From contig JAOTXY010000003.1 of the NCBI GenBank assembly GCA_029862125.1, positions 1-64,000 on the forward strand: a stretch of 64,000 bases of DNA. Direction: 5' to 3'. The position numbers and the translations under genes are program-made. The first letter of the stretch is position 1. Each line of letters opens with the position of its first letter. Source of the DNA: Gammaproteobacteria bacterium. Its GTDB lineage: Bacteria; Pseudomonadota; Gammaproteobacteria; GCA-001735895. Under the pieces are notes generated by a model. It was given only the letters and a program-made list of their open reading frames with translations. It was not told the DNA's origin and did not search any database. This document shows, one piece after another, positions 9,667 to 18,466 of the stretch.

Positions 9667-10290
9667 TCAGACTTCGGTCTGCTCAGCCATTTCCAAAGCA
9701 TCTTCTACCTCGATGCCCAGGTATCTAATGGTACTTTCCATCTTCGTGTGACCCAATAGTATCTGCACCGCCCTCAAATTCTTGGTTCGACGATATATCA
9801 AAGATGCTTTCGAGCGTCTCATCGAATGCGTACCATACTCGGCTGGATCGAGACCGATATCTCGAACCCAGTTATCCACCAATCGGGCATATTGTCGGGT
9901 AGATATATGGATAGATGATCGATTGCGGCTGCTGAACAGATACTCATCCGACATCAACTCCGCATGATTGATCCAGTTGCCAATCGATTCTCGGGTTTGT
10001 TCGGTGATTTCAAATTGAACGGGTAATCCCGTCTTTTGTTGTACCACCACAGCACGTCTGGAGACTGTTGCCCCGTGGGTGACGTCTCGGACTCTTATCT
10101 TGACCAGGTCACAGCTTCTGAGCTTACTGTCGATAGCGAGATTGAATAATGCTAGGTCACGAACCCGTTTTGAAATTTGCAGTCGGATTCGGATTGCCCA
10201 GATTTCCTTGAGCTTGAGTGGTGGTTTCTGACCCGTGAGCTTGCCCTTGTTCCAGGGATTTTTGGTTGCTATATGGCGTAAGTGGTTCAT
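9667..10290 (-). CDS. minimal tyrosine-type recombinase/integrase (catalytic domain only)
   Basis: 207 aa; SKLRSCDLVKIRVRDV, THSMRRSKAS (HxxR), GHTKMESTIRYLG (H...Y); no N-terminal core-binding domain. Confidence 0.85.
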   Translation of the reverse strand: MNHLRHIATKNPWNKGKLTGQKPPLKLKEIWAIRIRLQISKRVRDLALFNLAIDSKLRSCDLVKIRVRDVTHGATVSRRAVVVQQKTGLPVQFEITEQTRESIGNWINHAELMSDEYLFSSRNRSSIHISTRQYARLVDNWVRDIGLDPAEYGTHSMRRSKASLIYRRTKNLRAVQILLGHTKMESTIRYLGIEVEDALEMAEQTEV

Positions 10291-10462
10291 CTTGATTCCT
10301 TCGGTTGTTTGTCGGAATCAAATTATGACTTCGAGCTTCTTTAGAGCTGATACTCAATATCTTGGTAGCAGTGCGATATGAAGGAATTCTAAAATTAGAA
10401 GGGGCCATGTAATAATAAAATCTCGGTCGACCTACCGACAACACGAAGCGCACTGCAATTAT

Positions 10463-11122
10463 ATGGATATTCAAGCTCCATCTGGCACTACTTCCGATAC
10501 GAGGCGATTTCGTATCGCTTTTATCGTCGCATTTTCGTTCGCGCTGTTGCTATGGGTATTTCATTTTGTCGGATACATTAGTGAGTATGATTTTTCTCAA
10601 TTCGGTATTTATCCGCGCCGTGTGGTTGGACTTGTAGGTGTTCTCGGTGCACCCTTTATCCATGCCTCTGTGTCCCATCTATTCGCTAACACCCCACCGA
10701 TAATTGTGATTGGTACAATGCTGCTCTACGGATATCCTCAAGCATCCAAAGTGTTTTTGCCAGTCGTCTATCTTGGCAGCGGTGTCGCAGTGTGGTTATT
10801 TGCCCGTGAGGCATATCATATCGGCGCAAGCGGACTCGCTTTCGGTATGTTGTTCTTTGTTTTTACGATTGGTGTACTTCGTTGGGAGCGGCGTACCATA
10901 GCCATCTCATTGTTGGTGTTTTTTCTATACGGAGGCATGATTTCAGGTGTAATACCAGGTGCACAGGAAATTTCTTTCGAGTCTCATTTGAGTGGTGCGC
11001 TAATCGGTATATTGCTGGCCTTCCTATTGCGTCATCGTGATCCTGAGTCGCCGCGTAAACAGTACAATTGGGAGCACGAAGAGACGGAATCCGACGATTA
11101 CGACTGGCCAGACCGGGAATAG
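10463..11122 (+). CDS. rhomboid-family intramembrane serine protease
   Basis: HASVSHLFANTPP, GASG active-site serine, SHLSGALIG histidine. Confidence 0.85.
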   Translation: MDIQAPSGTTSDTRRFRIAFIVAFSFALLLWVFHFVGYISEYDFSQFGIYPRRVVGLVGVLGAPFIHASVSHLFANTPPIIVIGTMLLYGYPQASKVFLPVVYLGSGVAVWLFAREAYHIGASGLAFGMLFFVFTIGVLRWERRTIAISLLVFFLYGGMISGVIPGAQEISFESHLSGALIGILLAFLLRHRDPESPRKQYNWEHEETESDDYDWPDRE

Positions 11123-11140
11123 TTGAATTGTGTGTTTAAT

Positions 11141-11206
11141 TTCTCCAAAGGAGACGCTCAGACGTGCTTGTCAGGCGGCGGCAAACGGCCAGGAACGGAC
11201 GCTCGG
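11141..11206 (+). repeat. intergenic repeat copy 9 (forward)
   Basis: TTCTCCAAAGGAGACGCTCAGAC...GGCGGCGGCAAACGGCCAGGAACGGACGCTCGG. Confidence 0.9.
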
Positions 11207-11211
11207 CAACA

Positions 11212-11252
11212 GATAATATATTATCGGGTCAATTACCTTTAATCATGCTGGC
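11212..11252 (+). promoter_or_regulatory. palindrome module (site 4)
   Basis: GATAATATATTATCGGGTCAATTACCTTTAATCATGCTG; first 14 nt are a perfect palindrome. Confidence 0.7.
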
Positions 11253-11576
11253 ATGGGGATGCCTAAACCGATGATTATTTCGAGATGCTCAGAATGCGGA
11301 GAGAGCCTAAACCGATACACGTTAAAAACTCTCACTTCGCTTTTTCGAATAAGAGGCGGGTTTTACACACACAAATGCAACATTTGCAAAACCACTTACG
11401 CACCTTCCACAATTATCCTACTTGTTACTATTTTTGGTCTTGGCCAGATAGATATCCGAGAAACGAACCTAAATATAGCGGTGGTGATTCTCTTAATTGT
11501 GTCTGGATTTGTGCTTTCAGTGGCATACTTATTACCATTATCCGTGTTTTACAAACCTGACGACAACCAGGACTAG
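11253..11576 (+). CDS. small zinc-ribbon-like membrane protein
   Basis: CSECGE...CNIC Cys pairs followed by two TM helices; lies within cassette-like unit. Confidence 0.6.
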   Translation: MGMPKPMIISRCSECGESLNRYTLKTLTSLFRIRGGFYTHKCNICKTTYAPSTIILLVTIFGLGQIDIRETNLNIAVVILLIVSGFVLSVAYLLPLSVFYKPDDNQD

Positions 11577-11592
11577 AAAAAGGGGATCAATC

Positions 11593-11630
11593 CCATAACA
11601 AGCGCGTGGAGCTAGACGCACCACTCGCGC
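11593..11630 (+). other. attC-like 5' motif after gene 11253-11576
   Basis: CATAACAAGCGCGTGGAGCTAGACGCACCACTCGCGC. Confidence 0.5.
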
Positions 11631-11640
11631 TGATACTTTT

Positions 11641-11705
11641 TTCTCCAAGGGAGACACTCAAAGGCTTAGTGTAGGTGGCAATCTTCGGCCAACAGCGGAC
11701 GCTCA
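11641..11705 (+). repeat. intergenic repeat copy 10 (forward)
   Basis: TTCTCCAAGGGAGACACTCAAAG...GGTGGCAATCTTCGGCCAACAGCGGACGCTCA. Confidence 0.9.
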
Positions 11706-11716
11706 TCATTTTCCGC

Positions 11717-11760
11717 GATAATTTGCTATCGAGCCAAAAACCTTATAATCATGCTGTTAT
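11717..11760 (+). promoter_or_regulatory. palindrome + TATAAT module (site 5)
   Basis: GATAATTTGCTATCGAGCCAAAAACCTTATAATCATGCTGTTA. Confidence 0.7.
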
Positions 11761-11772
11761 GAGTTTTAGTAA

Positions 11773-12267
11773 ATGATCAAACTTAGAGCATTCATTGAAA
11801 GCGACATCGATTCACTAGCAATCTTCGCAAACAATATAAATGTATCCCGATATATGGCTTCGAGGATGCCATACCCATATACCAAAGAGGATGCAAAATG
11901 GTGGGTAGAAATCGGCAGCAAGGATCTAGGCTTAAATTACGCTATCGACTTAGACGGAAAATGTATTGGTGTCGTTGGAGTTCGATTTGGAGAATCCGAA
12001 TACCAGTATTCGGCAGAAATAGGTTACTGGGTTGCTGAGAAACACTGGGGAAAAGATATTGGAACTGAAGCAGTTTTAAAAATGACAGGGAAAATTTTTT
12101 CTGAATTTAAAACTGCCAGACTTTCTGCCCCGGTATATAGCCCAAATAAAGCTTCGATGAGAGTCTTGGAAAAGTGCGGATATACGTTAGAGGCCATACA
12201 CCAAAAAGCAGTATTCAAAAACGATGAATTTATGGATGAGCATGTCTTTGTTAAATTTCGCTCATAA
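11773..12267 (+). CDS. GNAT-family N-acetyltransferase (RimJ/RimL-like)
   Basis: GYWVAEKHWGKDIGTEAVLKM and SMRVLEKCGY motifs. Confidence 0.85.
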   Translation: MIKLRAFIESDIDSLAIFANNINVSRYMASRMPYPYTKEDAKWWVEIGSKDLGLNYAIDLDGKCIGVVGVRFGESEYQYSAEIGYWVAEKHWGKDIGTEAVLKMTGKIFSEFKTARLSAPVYSPNKASMRVLEKCGYTLEAIHQKAVFKNDEFMDEHVFVKFRS

Positions 12268-12290
12268 CAAACGCATGCAGTCGAACAAAC
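12263..12290 (+). other. attC-like 5' motif after GNAT gene
   Basis: CATAACAAACGCATGCAGTCGAACAAAC. Confidence 0.5.
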
Positions 12291-12308
12291 CACTCACTTC
12301 ACTTACTA

Positions 12309-12371
12309 TTGCCCAATAGCAGACGCTGAAAAACCTTTCCTGGGCTGCTGAGAACGGCCAATAACGGACCT
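12309..12371 (+). repeat. intergenic repeat copy 11 (forward, degenerate)
   Basis: TTGCCCAATAGCAGACGCTGA...GAGAACGGCCAATAACGGACC. Confidence 0.7.
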
Positions 12372-12396
12372 TTCCCTGAGTAAGCCAAATTGTAAC

Positions 12397-13320
12397 TTAC
12401 GAAGAATTGACTTCGGTTCGAAACTCTTCTGATACTCCAATCAGCCAGTCGCGAAATGCATCCAGATTACTATTTGGCCGAGCATTGGTTGGTGAGACGA
12501 AGTAAAACCCACCACGAAACGTGACGACGGGTTGGCTGTTGGCATAAACAAGGTTCCCGGCTTCAACTTCGTCTTCTATCTGATAATTGAAGGCCAACGC
12601 GATTCCTCGACCATGGAGGGCTGCGTTTACTGCCTGGAGATCATCCGGAAGGATAATTAATTGTTCTTCTAAATCAACATAATCACGGGCAACGACATCC
12701 TCCCATAGGCCACACATGGTATCGAGATCCTTTGAGCCACGGCGGCAGTCAATGAGTCGATGGCGTTCTGGATTGGCTAAACTGTCAAGCGTGCCATGTT
12801 CGGAAATATAGTCCGGGCTGGCAACTGCATACTTCGCTATTGAAAATAAATACACACTTTGAAGATCTTCAAATTTGCCATCACCGAAGCGAATGGCCGC
12901 ATCGATACCGTCATTTTTGAATGTCACATGGTTAAGATTTTTATCAATCGCAATTGTTATATCTGGATATAATCCATAAAAATCGCCAAGCTTCGGCATT
13001 AACCATTTATCTCCAAAAACAAGCCCGGTCGATATGGTAAGGGTGCCTTGAGTTTTTTCCCGTTTAACTTTACCTGCTGCAAGCGCTATTTCTCCTAATG
13101 ACCGCTGTACGACCTCGGCAAAATCGTCCCCATCTTCCGAAAGTGTGAATGAATTAGAAGTGCGGATGAAGAGTTCGCGGTCAAGATGGTCTTCCAGGTT
13201 CCGCAATTGTTGACTTACCGCGCCCTGGCTCACGCAAAGCTCTTCGGCGGCTTTGCTTACGCTTCCAAGTCTTGATACAGCTTCGAATGCCCTCAGGGCG
13301 TTCATTGGCGGTAGTTTCAT
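12397..13320 (-). CDS. LysR-family transcriptional regulator (GcvA-like)
   Basis: MKLPPMNALRAFEAVSRLGSVSKAAEELCVSQGAVSQQLRNLEDHL HTH. Confidence 0.9.
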   Translation of the reverse strand: MKLPPMNALRAFEAVSRLGSVSKAAEELCVSQGAVSQQLRNLEDHLDRELFIRTSNSFTLSEDGDDFAEVVQRSLGEIALAAGKVKREKTQGTLTISTGLVFGDKWLMPKLGDFYGLYPDITIAIDKNLNHVTFKNDGIDAAIRFGDGKFEDLQSVYLFSIAKYAVASPDYISEHGTLDSLANPERHRLIDCRRGSKDLDTMCGLWEDVVARDYVDLEEQLIILPDDLQAVNAALHGRGIALAFNYQIEDEVEAGNLVYANSQPVVTFRGGFYFVSPTNARPNSNLDAFRDWLIGVSEEFRTEVNSS

Positions 13321-14334
13321 TGAGTTACCTTTCGAAAAACTAATAAGCCTATCCGAATAACTGCATGTACAAAATCGGGGGGCAGAGCAATTATACGCTT
13401 ACTTAAATCAACATTGTTAGAGCGACCTGAAACCGCAGAAGTTTGAAACATCGCAGTGGCAGCTAACATGAAGGGAGAAAATAAAATGCAACAGGTAGAC
13501 ACTAATCAATTATTACCGAAACTCTCAACTGTAATTAACAGTCTGCTCCACTACTTTGGTAATTCCCGAATTTCAACTGCCCAGCCCGATCGGTTCATAA
13601 CTAATATTGACTGGCCTGATGCCGACCCCGAAGAGTCTAGCTGCGGGAATGATAATCGACCGGTCAGTGGTGGCTATAACGAAGCGTTCATAGTCCAGCA
13701 CTGGACCAGCTATCACCTCCAATAATCCGGTGGCCCGAGCCTGAAATCGCATAAACGCGAGTCCAACTGAAGCAGGCTGCAAACTTACGTGTTCAACAGT
13801 AACTGATATCATGAGATTCAAGTCACTTCAGGGAGAATTGCATGACGTTATCATGGTTGGGTGGAGGAACCTATGAGGTAGTTCAAGTAGAACCTGCAAT
13901 TGGAAAATTGAAAAGCCGGTATAGAGCAACCTCATTTAAAAAGATTGTTTCCAAGCATTTGGCGACAAACAAATTTTCGGCAGTTTCCTGAGTTCAGTTT
14001 GAATAGATAATAATCCTGTTCCCCGGTAATGTAACAGGAAAAAACTGTTCAATCGTATTGCCTTGCCCTAGACAGCAATATTAAGTTTCGGATATTTGTT
14101 GGCGCCTAATTCAATAGAATCACTTGATTTATTGGTGGTAAATTTGGTGGTAAAGAACTCAAGACCACCTGAAACAGGTAGGCGTGAAGCGATAGTATTA
14201 GACAAGAAAACACAGGTACCAAATTCGGACCACCATGGTGCAGAAAACCACAGTATCCGACAACATGAAGCAGGGTGCATTTACCTATAAGTTGTTGAAT
14301 TTAATTTGGTTCAGTGTTGGGACGTATTGAGATG

Positions 14335-14385
14335 GCGAGACTCATAATGATGGGATCCCCTGTTCAAATCAGGGCGTAGCCACCA
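14335..14385 (+). repeat. 3' half of tRNA-Met(CAT), putative integration scar 1
   Basis: ACTCATAATGATGGGATCCCCTGTTCAAATCAGGGCGTAGCCACCA: anticodon loop CTCATAA, T-arm CCCTG-TTCAAAT-CAGGG, acceptor 3' strand + CCA; no 5' half upstream. Confidence 0.85.
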
Positions 14386-14638
14386 TTTTTTTCGATGACT
14401 TAGCGCACTTTCTTAATCTCCGACCACCTTCAATGTAGGAGAATTGTAGGAGATTTGCCAGGCAATGGATTCCACGAACTCTATCAGGTGGTCAATTTCG
14501 ATCCGTGAGCAGTGCGTCGTGATGTCTTCACCGCTCCAATCGGCGGCCCGGAGAGCTGGCTCCCGCCAAATTTATCTAACTTGATGTTAGACCCAAAGCT
14601 AGAATCGAAAACTGAAATTCCTGTTTGACCTGCCGAGT

Positions 14639-15871
14639 TTACTGGGGATCAAGATACGAATGAACCGTAGCTGCGATGGCATGCTGCCCGTGTTCGTTGG
14701 GGTGACCATCGTGAGACATCTTGTATGGTTGTGGCCCTGTTTCGAGTTCCAGCTGCAGTGACGGCAGAGCATCAATGTATTCTATAGTATGCTGCTGGAG
14801 AAATGACCTTGTCTCATCCCAAAACTGCCTCTCGTTTCGTACCAGGATATGGTAGTTAGGCGCATCTATCCCAGCAGCTTGTTCAGCGAACACGAACTCC
14901 TTGGTAGGAATCAGCAAAACGATGAATCGGATTCCATCTCTTTGCGCCAATTGATGCATCAGGCGAATAGCCTCTAACGAGATACGCTGTCCCTCACGTA
15001 TTCTATGATCGTCTAGATTAAGCGCCGCCAGCCTGTACTCCGAGGTAAACACGGTTCGAGCGTTATTACTCGAAAAGGCCTGAGCATACTCGGAATGCTT
15101 TGCCGCGAAAGACTGAGCCTTCTTCCATTTGTCTTCGGCACTGCGAGACGCCTGCCCCTCCTTTTTTCGGTATTGCGACAATTCGTGTTGAGTTCTGCGC
15201 AATAATCCATAGATTTTTGAATGTTCGGCAAGCCAGGCCTTGATTTTCAGGCGTGTTTTTGACTTCGTCTTGCCTCTTCGATACATTTTGCTGACGCGCT
15301 TGCTGATTGAATCGGATACTTCGGCTTGGGTCATAATGTCCTGCAGGTTTTTGTCGATCGTCTTCAACTCCGGCAATTGGCCCCTTTTGTAAACCATCTT
15401 GAACGAATCGTGAAGATCGTTTCCAGCGTAGATCGCTTCGATGACCACGGTTGGTTTCAGGGCGGCCGCTTCGTCCCAGAGCAGAAGACTATGCACGGGT
15501 CCATAACCACCGAGCCCCATGTTGTAAACGGGGTGTCCCAATAATGACTCCAGAACTCTCGGCCAGGTTTGTTCCGACTTTACGCCGCTGCCGTAGGTAT
15601 GCGAGTCACCCAGTGCAACCACATGCGCCGTCCCGGGCACCTGTGGATTACGAAATCCCTTTGCATCATGGCCGGGGTAGGCAGGATTGGGCCGATGACC
15701 TAGGCGGTCGTCGGGAATCTTGGCGGAGAGAATCGATACCACCTCGTTTACCCGCGGTGACACGGATGCCAGACCGTGAAGCACGAAGTCAGCGATGACC
15801 AGCGAGATGATCACGGTAAGAGTGGCAAAAAATAGTTTCTTTAATTTTCTAAGTATCGATAGCACGAGCAA
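14639..15871 (-). CDS. SGNH/GDSL hydrolase-like membrane-anchored protein
   Basis: VALGDSHTYGSGV ... GGYGP ... GNDLHD ... HDGHPNEHGQ. Confidence 0.8.
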   Translation of the reverse strand: MLVLSILRKLKKLFFATLTVIISLVIADFVLHGLASVSPRVNEVVSILSAKIPDDRLGHRPNPAYPGHDAKGFRNPQVPGTAHVVALGDSHTYGSGVKSEQTWPRVLESLLGHPVYNMGLGGYGPVHSLLLWDEAAALKPTVVIEAIYAGNDLHDSFKMVYKRGQLPELKTIDKNLQDIMTQAEVSDSISKRVSKMYRRGKTKSKTRLKIKAWLAEHSKIYGLLRRTQHELSQYRKKEGQASRSAEDKWKKAQSFAAKHSEYAQAFSSNNARTVFTSEYRLAALNLDDHRIREGQRISLEAIRLMHQLAQRDGIRFIVLLIPTKEFVFAEQAAGIDAPNYHILVRNERQFWDETRSFLQQHTIEYIDALPSLQLELETGPQPYKMSHDGHPNEHGQHAIAATVHSYLDPQ

Positions 15872-16032
15872 TCCTGTTTTTCGTTAACACCCGGGTTACG
15901 ATGACGTCGTTCCGGTTTATGCCGTGTCGGGAAGCGGGTAGGTGGAACAATAATCGCTAGTTTTCTGAGAGTCCAGTGGCACGGGTCACCCACTCCAACA
16001 GTCGCGGGGCGCGGTGACGCCCCCATATGGCT

Positions 16033-16653
16033 TCAATGATGATAGCGGTAGCCTTCCATCCAGGGATGGTTGCGGCGCATGGTTTCGACCATGCGCAGCC
16101 AGCGGCGCTTGATCGTGCGTTCAAGCAGATAGCTCGAGTAGTGAGCCATCGGAATTGCCACTTTTTCGCCGAGCCCGTCGATGATAAAAGGTTCGAGACT
16201 GCCATCCGCATTATGCCTGCATAAAATATTGGTTGGATTCAAATCGTAGAAAAGTACCTGGTGATCGAATAGGTAATCCTCGAGCGTATCCATAACCTCG
16301 ACATAATCCGTGGCGCTACAAATGCCCTGGCGAATGATATCTCTGAATGATTTGGCATAGTTGCCGTCGGGATCGCGGATCACGTCGTAGATATATCCGC
16401 AACCGAGACTGGTTTCAATGCTGCCATGATAACGGGTAATGTGCGCGGTCGATACGCCCCGCTTGTGCAGCGAGCGGTAAAATTTTTCCTCTCGCGCCTG
16501 CTGCTTGAGGCCGTGTTTGTTCTGCCTGGGAATCTTGATGCACAGCGAATCTTTGCCCGGATACTGGTAACAGTCGCGCCGCGTACCCGAGCCGATCAAA
16601 TCGGTGGGCGAAAGCGCAAGTGGGCCGGGAGAGCCCAGCGTTATCGAATTCAT
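16033..16653 (-). CDS. YrbL-like protein-kinase-fold protein (copy 2)
   Basis: Likely start MNSITLGSPGPLALS at 16653 rather than 16806; LFYDLNPTNIL and FIIDGLGE kinase-like motifs. Confidence 0.75.
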   Translation of the reverse strand: MNSITLGSPGPLALSPTDLIGSGTRRDCYQYPGKDSLCIKIPRQNKHGLKQQAREEKFYRSLHKRGVSTAHITRYHGSIETSLGCGYIYDVIRDPDGNYAKSFRDIIRQGICSATDYVEVMDTLEDYLFDHQVLFYDLNPTNILCRHNADGSLEPFIIDGLGEKVAIPMAHYSSYLLERTIKRRWLRMVETMRRNHPWMEGYRYHH

Positions 16654-16684
16654 TTGGACATCGAAGTGATTGCGATCCTTTACC

Positions 16685-17269
16685 CTATCTTTCGCCTTTG
16701 GCATACTGTTCAAGGCGGATGTACAATCGGTTCCAGCGCCGATTAATTTTTTTCTGAGCAAAGTATCTGAAATTGTCGAACCAGTTGATAGCCGAGTGAT
16801 TTCCAATGCCGTCGACGATCACTAGTTTGGATGTCGCAGGGGACAGTTTTTGCAGCAGGATGTTGTGCCGCCCGACAATATCCGCACTGATCACGATCAG
16901 ATTATCCAGCAGATTGTGCTTAAGCGCTTCCAGTTGCGGGAAAAATTCCGATAGCGGGCTTCCCGACCGCAACGAGTGGTACAAGGGCTCGGATATCACA
17001 CCGTCGAAATCACGGATTAGATCGAATACCATCCCCTCACCCAGGTTGGTCTCAACCTTGCCGTAATATTGTGGGACATGCTGAAAATTGGTCATGTTCC
17101 GCTGCGCGTAGTTTTTATAGATTGCCAGTTCGCGCCGGGTTTGTTTGTTGACCTCCCCAAAACGAATTTTAATCACCTTGTTTTCGTCATCGGGATGTTG
17201 GTAGCAGGCTCGTTCGGCACCTTTTGCAAACGGCTCTGCGGTAATATTGATAAGCTGGTTTTTTGTCAT
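16685..17269 (-). CDS. YrbL-like protein-kinase-fold protein (copy 1)
   Basis: FAKGAERACYQHPDDENKVIKIRFGE; IVGRHNILLQ; LVIVDGIGN; C-terminus aligns with copy 2. Confidence 0.75.
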   Translation of the reverse strand: MTKNQLINITAEPFAKGAERACYQHPDDENKVIKIRFGEVNKQTRRELAIYKNYAQRNMTNFQHVPQYYGKVETNLGEGMVFDLIRDFDGVISEPLYHSLRSGSPLSEFFPQLEALKHNLLDNLIVISADIVGRHNILLQKLSPATSKLVIVDGIGNHSAINWFDNFRYFAQKKINRRWNRLYIRLEQYAKGER

Positions 17270-18141
17270 TAAATAAAAATTGGAAATTTCTGTAATCTGG
17301 CGTTGATTCGAAGCATTATTACAGAATTCACCGCTAATGCCATTAGATTGAAATGAGGTGGAAACATCTCGTCGCGGCCGTTTGGCGATTCTACGAGAAT
17401 AGTGTCGATCACAATCAGCACCTGCTTCATACCTCTATCATTGCTGAGATTCTCGATTTCTTCGAGACAGCGAGTCAGCAAAACCTCGGCAATCACCCGG
17501 CCTTTTTCCTCACTCGCCAACGTTGCCTGTCCGTAAACGCCTGTAGCTGACCAGGTGCTCTGCCCCGAATTGCGCGTCAATCGACCCTCGCCTTCGTCGA
17601 CTGCACGATCCATGTCGATCACCCGCGGCGCGATATGCAACATCAAGGAAGTTTCATGTTCGTCTGCATGCGATCCGTATTGCTGTTGCAGCAAATCCAC
17701 GGGCAGGAATTGAAGCGCGGCGTCAAGATCCATGTAGCCAAAACGGATTGCCGCATCGAGCGCTCGCGCAACCTCGGCCAATGGGCGTAGCGTCGATAAA
17801 CTCGTGTTGAGCACGTAAAATCGAGACAGGCCATGCCGCGACAGGCTATTACAGGTATCAAGGATTAAATTACGCGCGGTTTCCAGGCGCAGACTGATCG
17901 AGCCCGTGTAATCGGTAAACGCAGGATAATAAGAAGCGTTGATCAGTGGCGCTATTACCACCGGCAATCGTCGCATGAATTCGTCGGTGAGCCATCCGTC
18001 AATTATCGCATCATTATTTAGTGGCAGGTGCGGGCCATGCTCTTTGGCAGCCGCGCCTAGCGGAATAACGAGTACCAGATCATCGGCATAACACCGTTCG
18101 GCTTGAATCCAGGTGCGCTTGTTGTTGAATTGTCGGGGTAT
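17269..18141 (-). CDS. creatininase/amidase-family protein; start codon unclear (ORF track starts at internal Met 17976)
   Basis: Frame stays open upstream of 17976 and encodes TWIQAERCYADDLVLVIPLGAAAKEHGPHLPLNNDAII, matching the paralog at 45704-46417; no ATG in that stretch. Confidence 0.7.
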   Translation of the reverse strand: MPRQFNNKRTWIQAERCYADDLVLVIPLGAAAKEHGPHLPLNNDAIIDGWLTDEFMRRLPVVIAPLINASYYPAFTDYTGSISLRLETARNLILDTCNSLSRHGLSRFYVLNTSLSTLRPLAEVARALDAAIRFGYMDLDAALQFLPVDLLQQQYGSHADEHETSLMLHIAPRVIDMDRAVDEGEGRLTRNSGQSTWSATGVYGQATLASEEKGRVIAEVLLTRCLEEIENLSNDRGMKQVLIVIDTILVESPNGRDEMFPPHFNLMALAVNSVIMLRINARLQKFPIFI

Positions 18142-18338
18142 CGGAACCGATAGTTGAAGAATTGTGCGAAAAGACCTCTCGGAAGATCATGAAAATAGGG
18201 TGTTTTTCGGATTTACTCATGAAACGGTCCGAGCGGGACCGTCGTGGAGCGCCTGGAAGAGCCGCTTCCGTGCAATCTCGTCAACGAATTCCCCCTAAGC
18301 TATTGATTAATATGCGCTTAAACAAGCTTTGACATACC

Positions 18339-18381
18339 CATAATGATGGGGCCCCCTGTTCAAATCAGGGCGTAGCCACCA
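18339..18381 (+). repeat. 3' half of tRNA-Met(CAT), putative integration scar 2
   Basis: CATAATGATGGGGCCCCCTGTTCAAATCAGGGCGTAGCCACCA, nearly identical to 14343-14385. Confidence 0.85.
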
Positions 18382-18466
18382 TTTTTTGGTTTAAGCCAAT
18401 TATGCCTTGATTAACCTTAGGCGGAACAGTCCTCTCGCCCACGACGAAGTCGGACAGGTTCACGGT

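Noticed and set aside
9667-10290. Integron integrase (IntI) call
   Set aside because: The protein is too short, lacks the N-terminal domain and I see no IntI-specific insertion; called only as a minimal tyrosine recombinase.
13456-14290. Small ORFs 13456-13725(+), 13573-13821(-), 14068-14280(-), 14096-14290(+)
   Set aside because: Mutually overlapping, no motifs; probably degraded or non-coding sequence, not reported as genes.
14335-14385. Complete tRNA gene
   Set aside because: Upstream sequence lacks the GGCTACG acceptor strand and D-arm; only the 3' half is present (same at 18339 and 26271).
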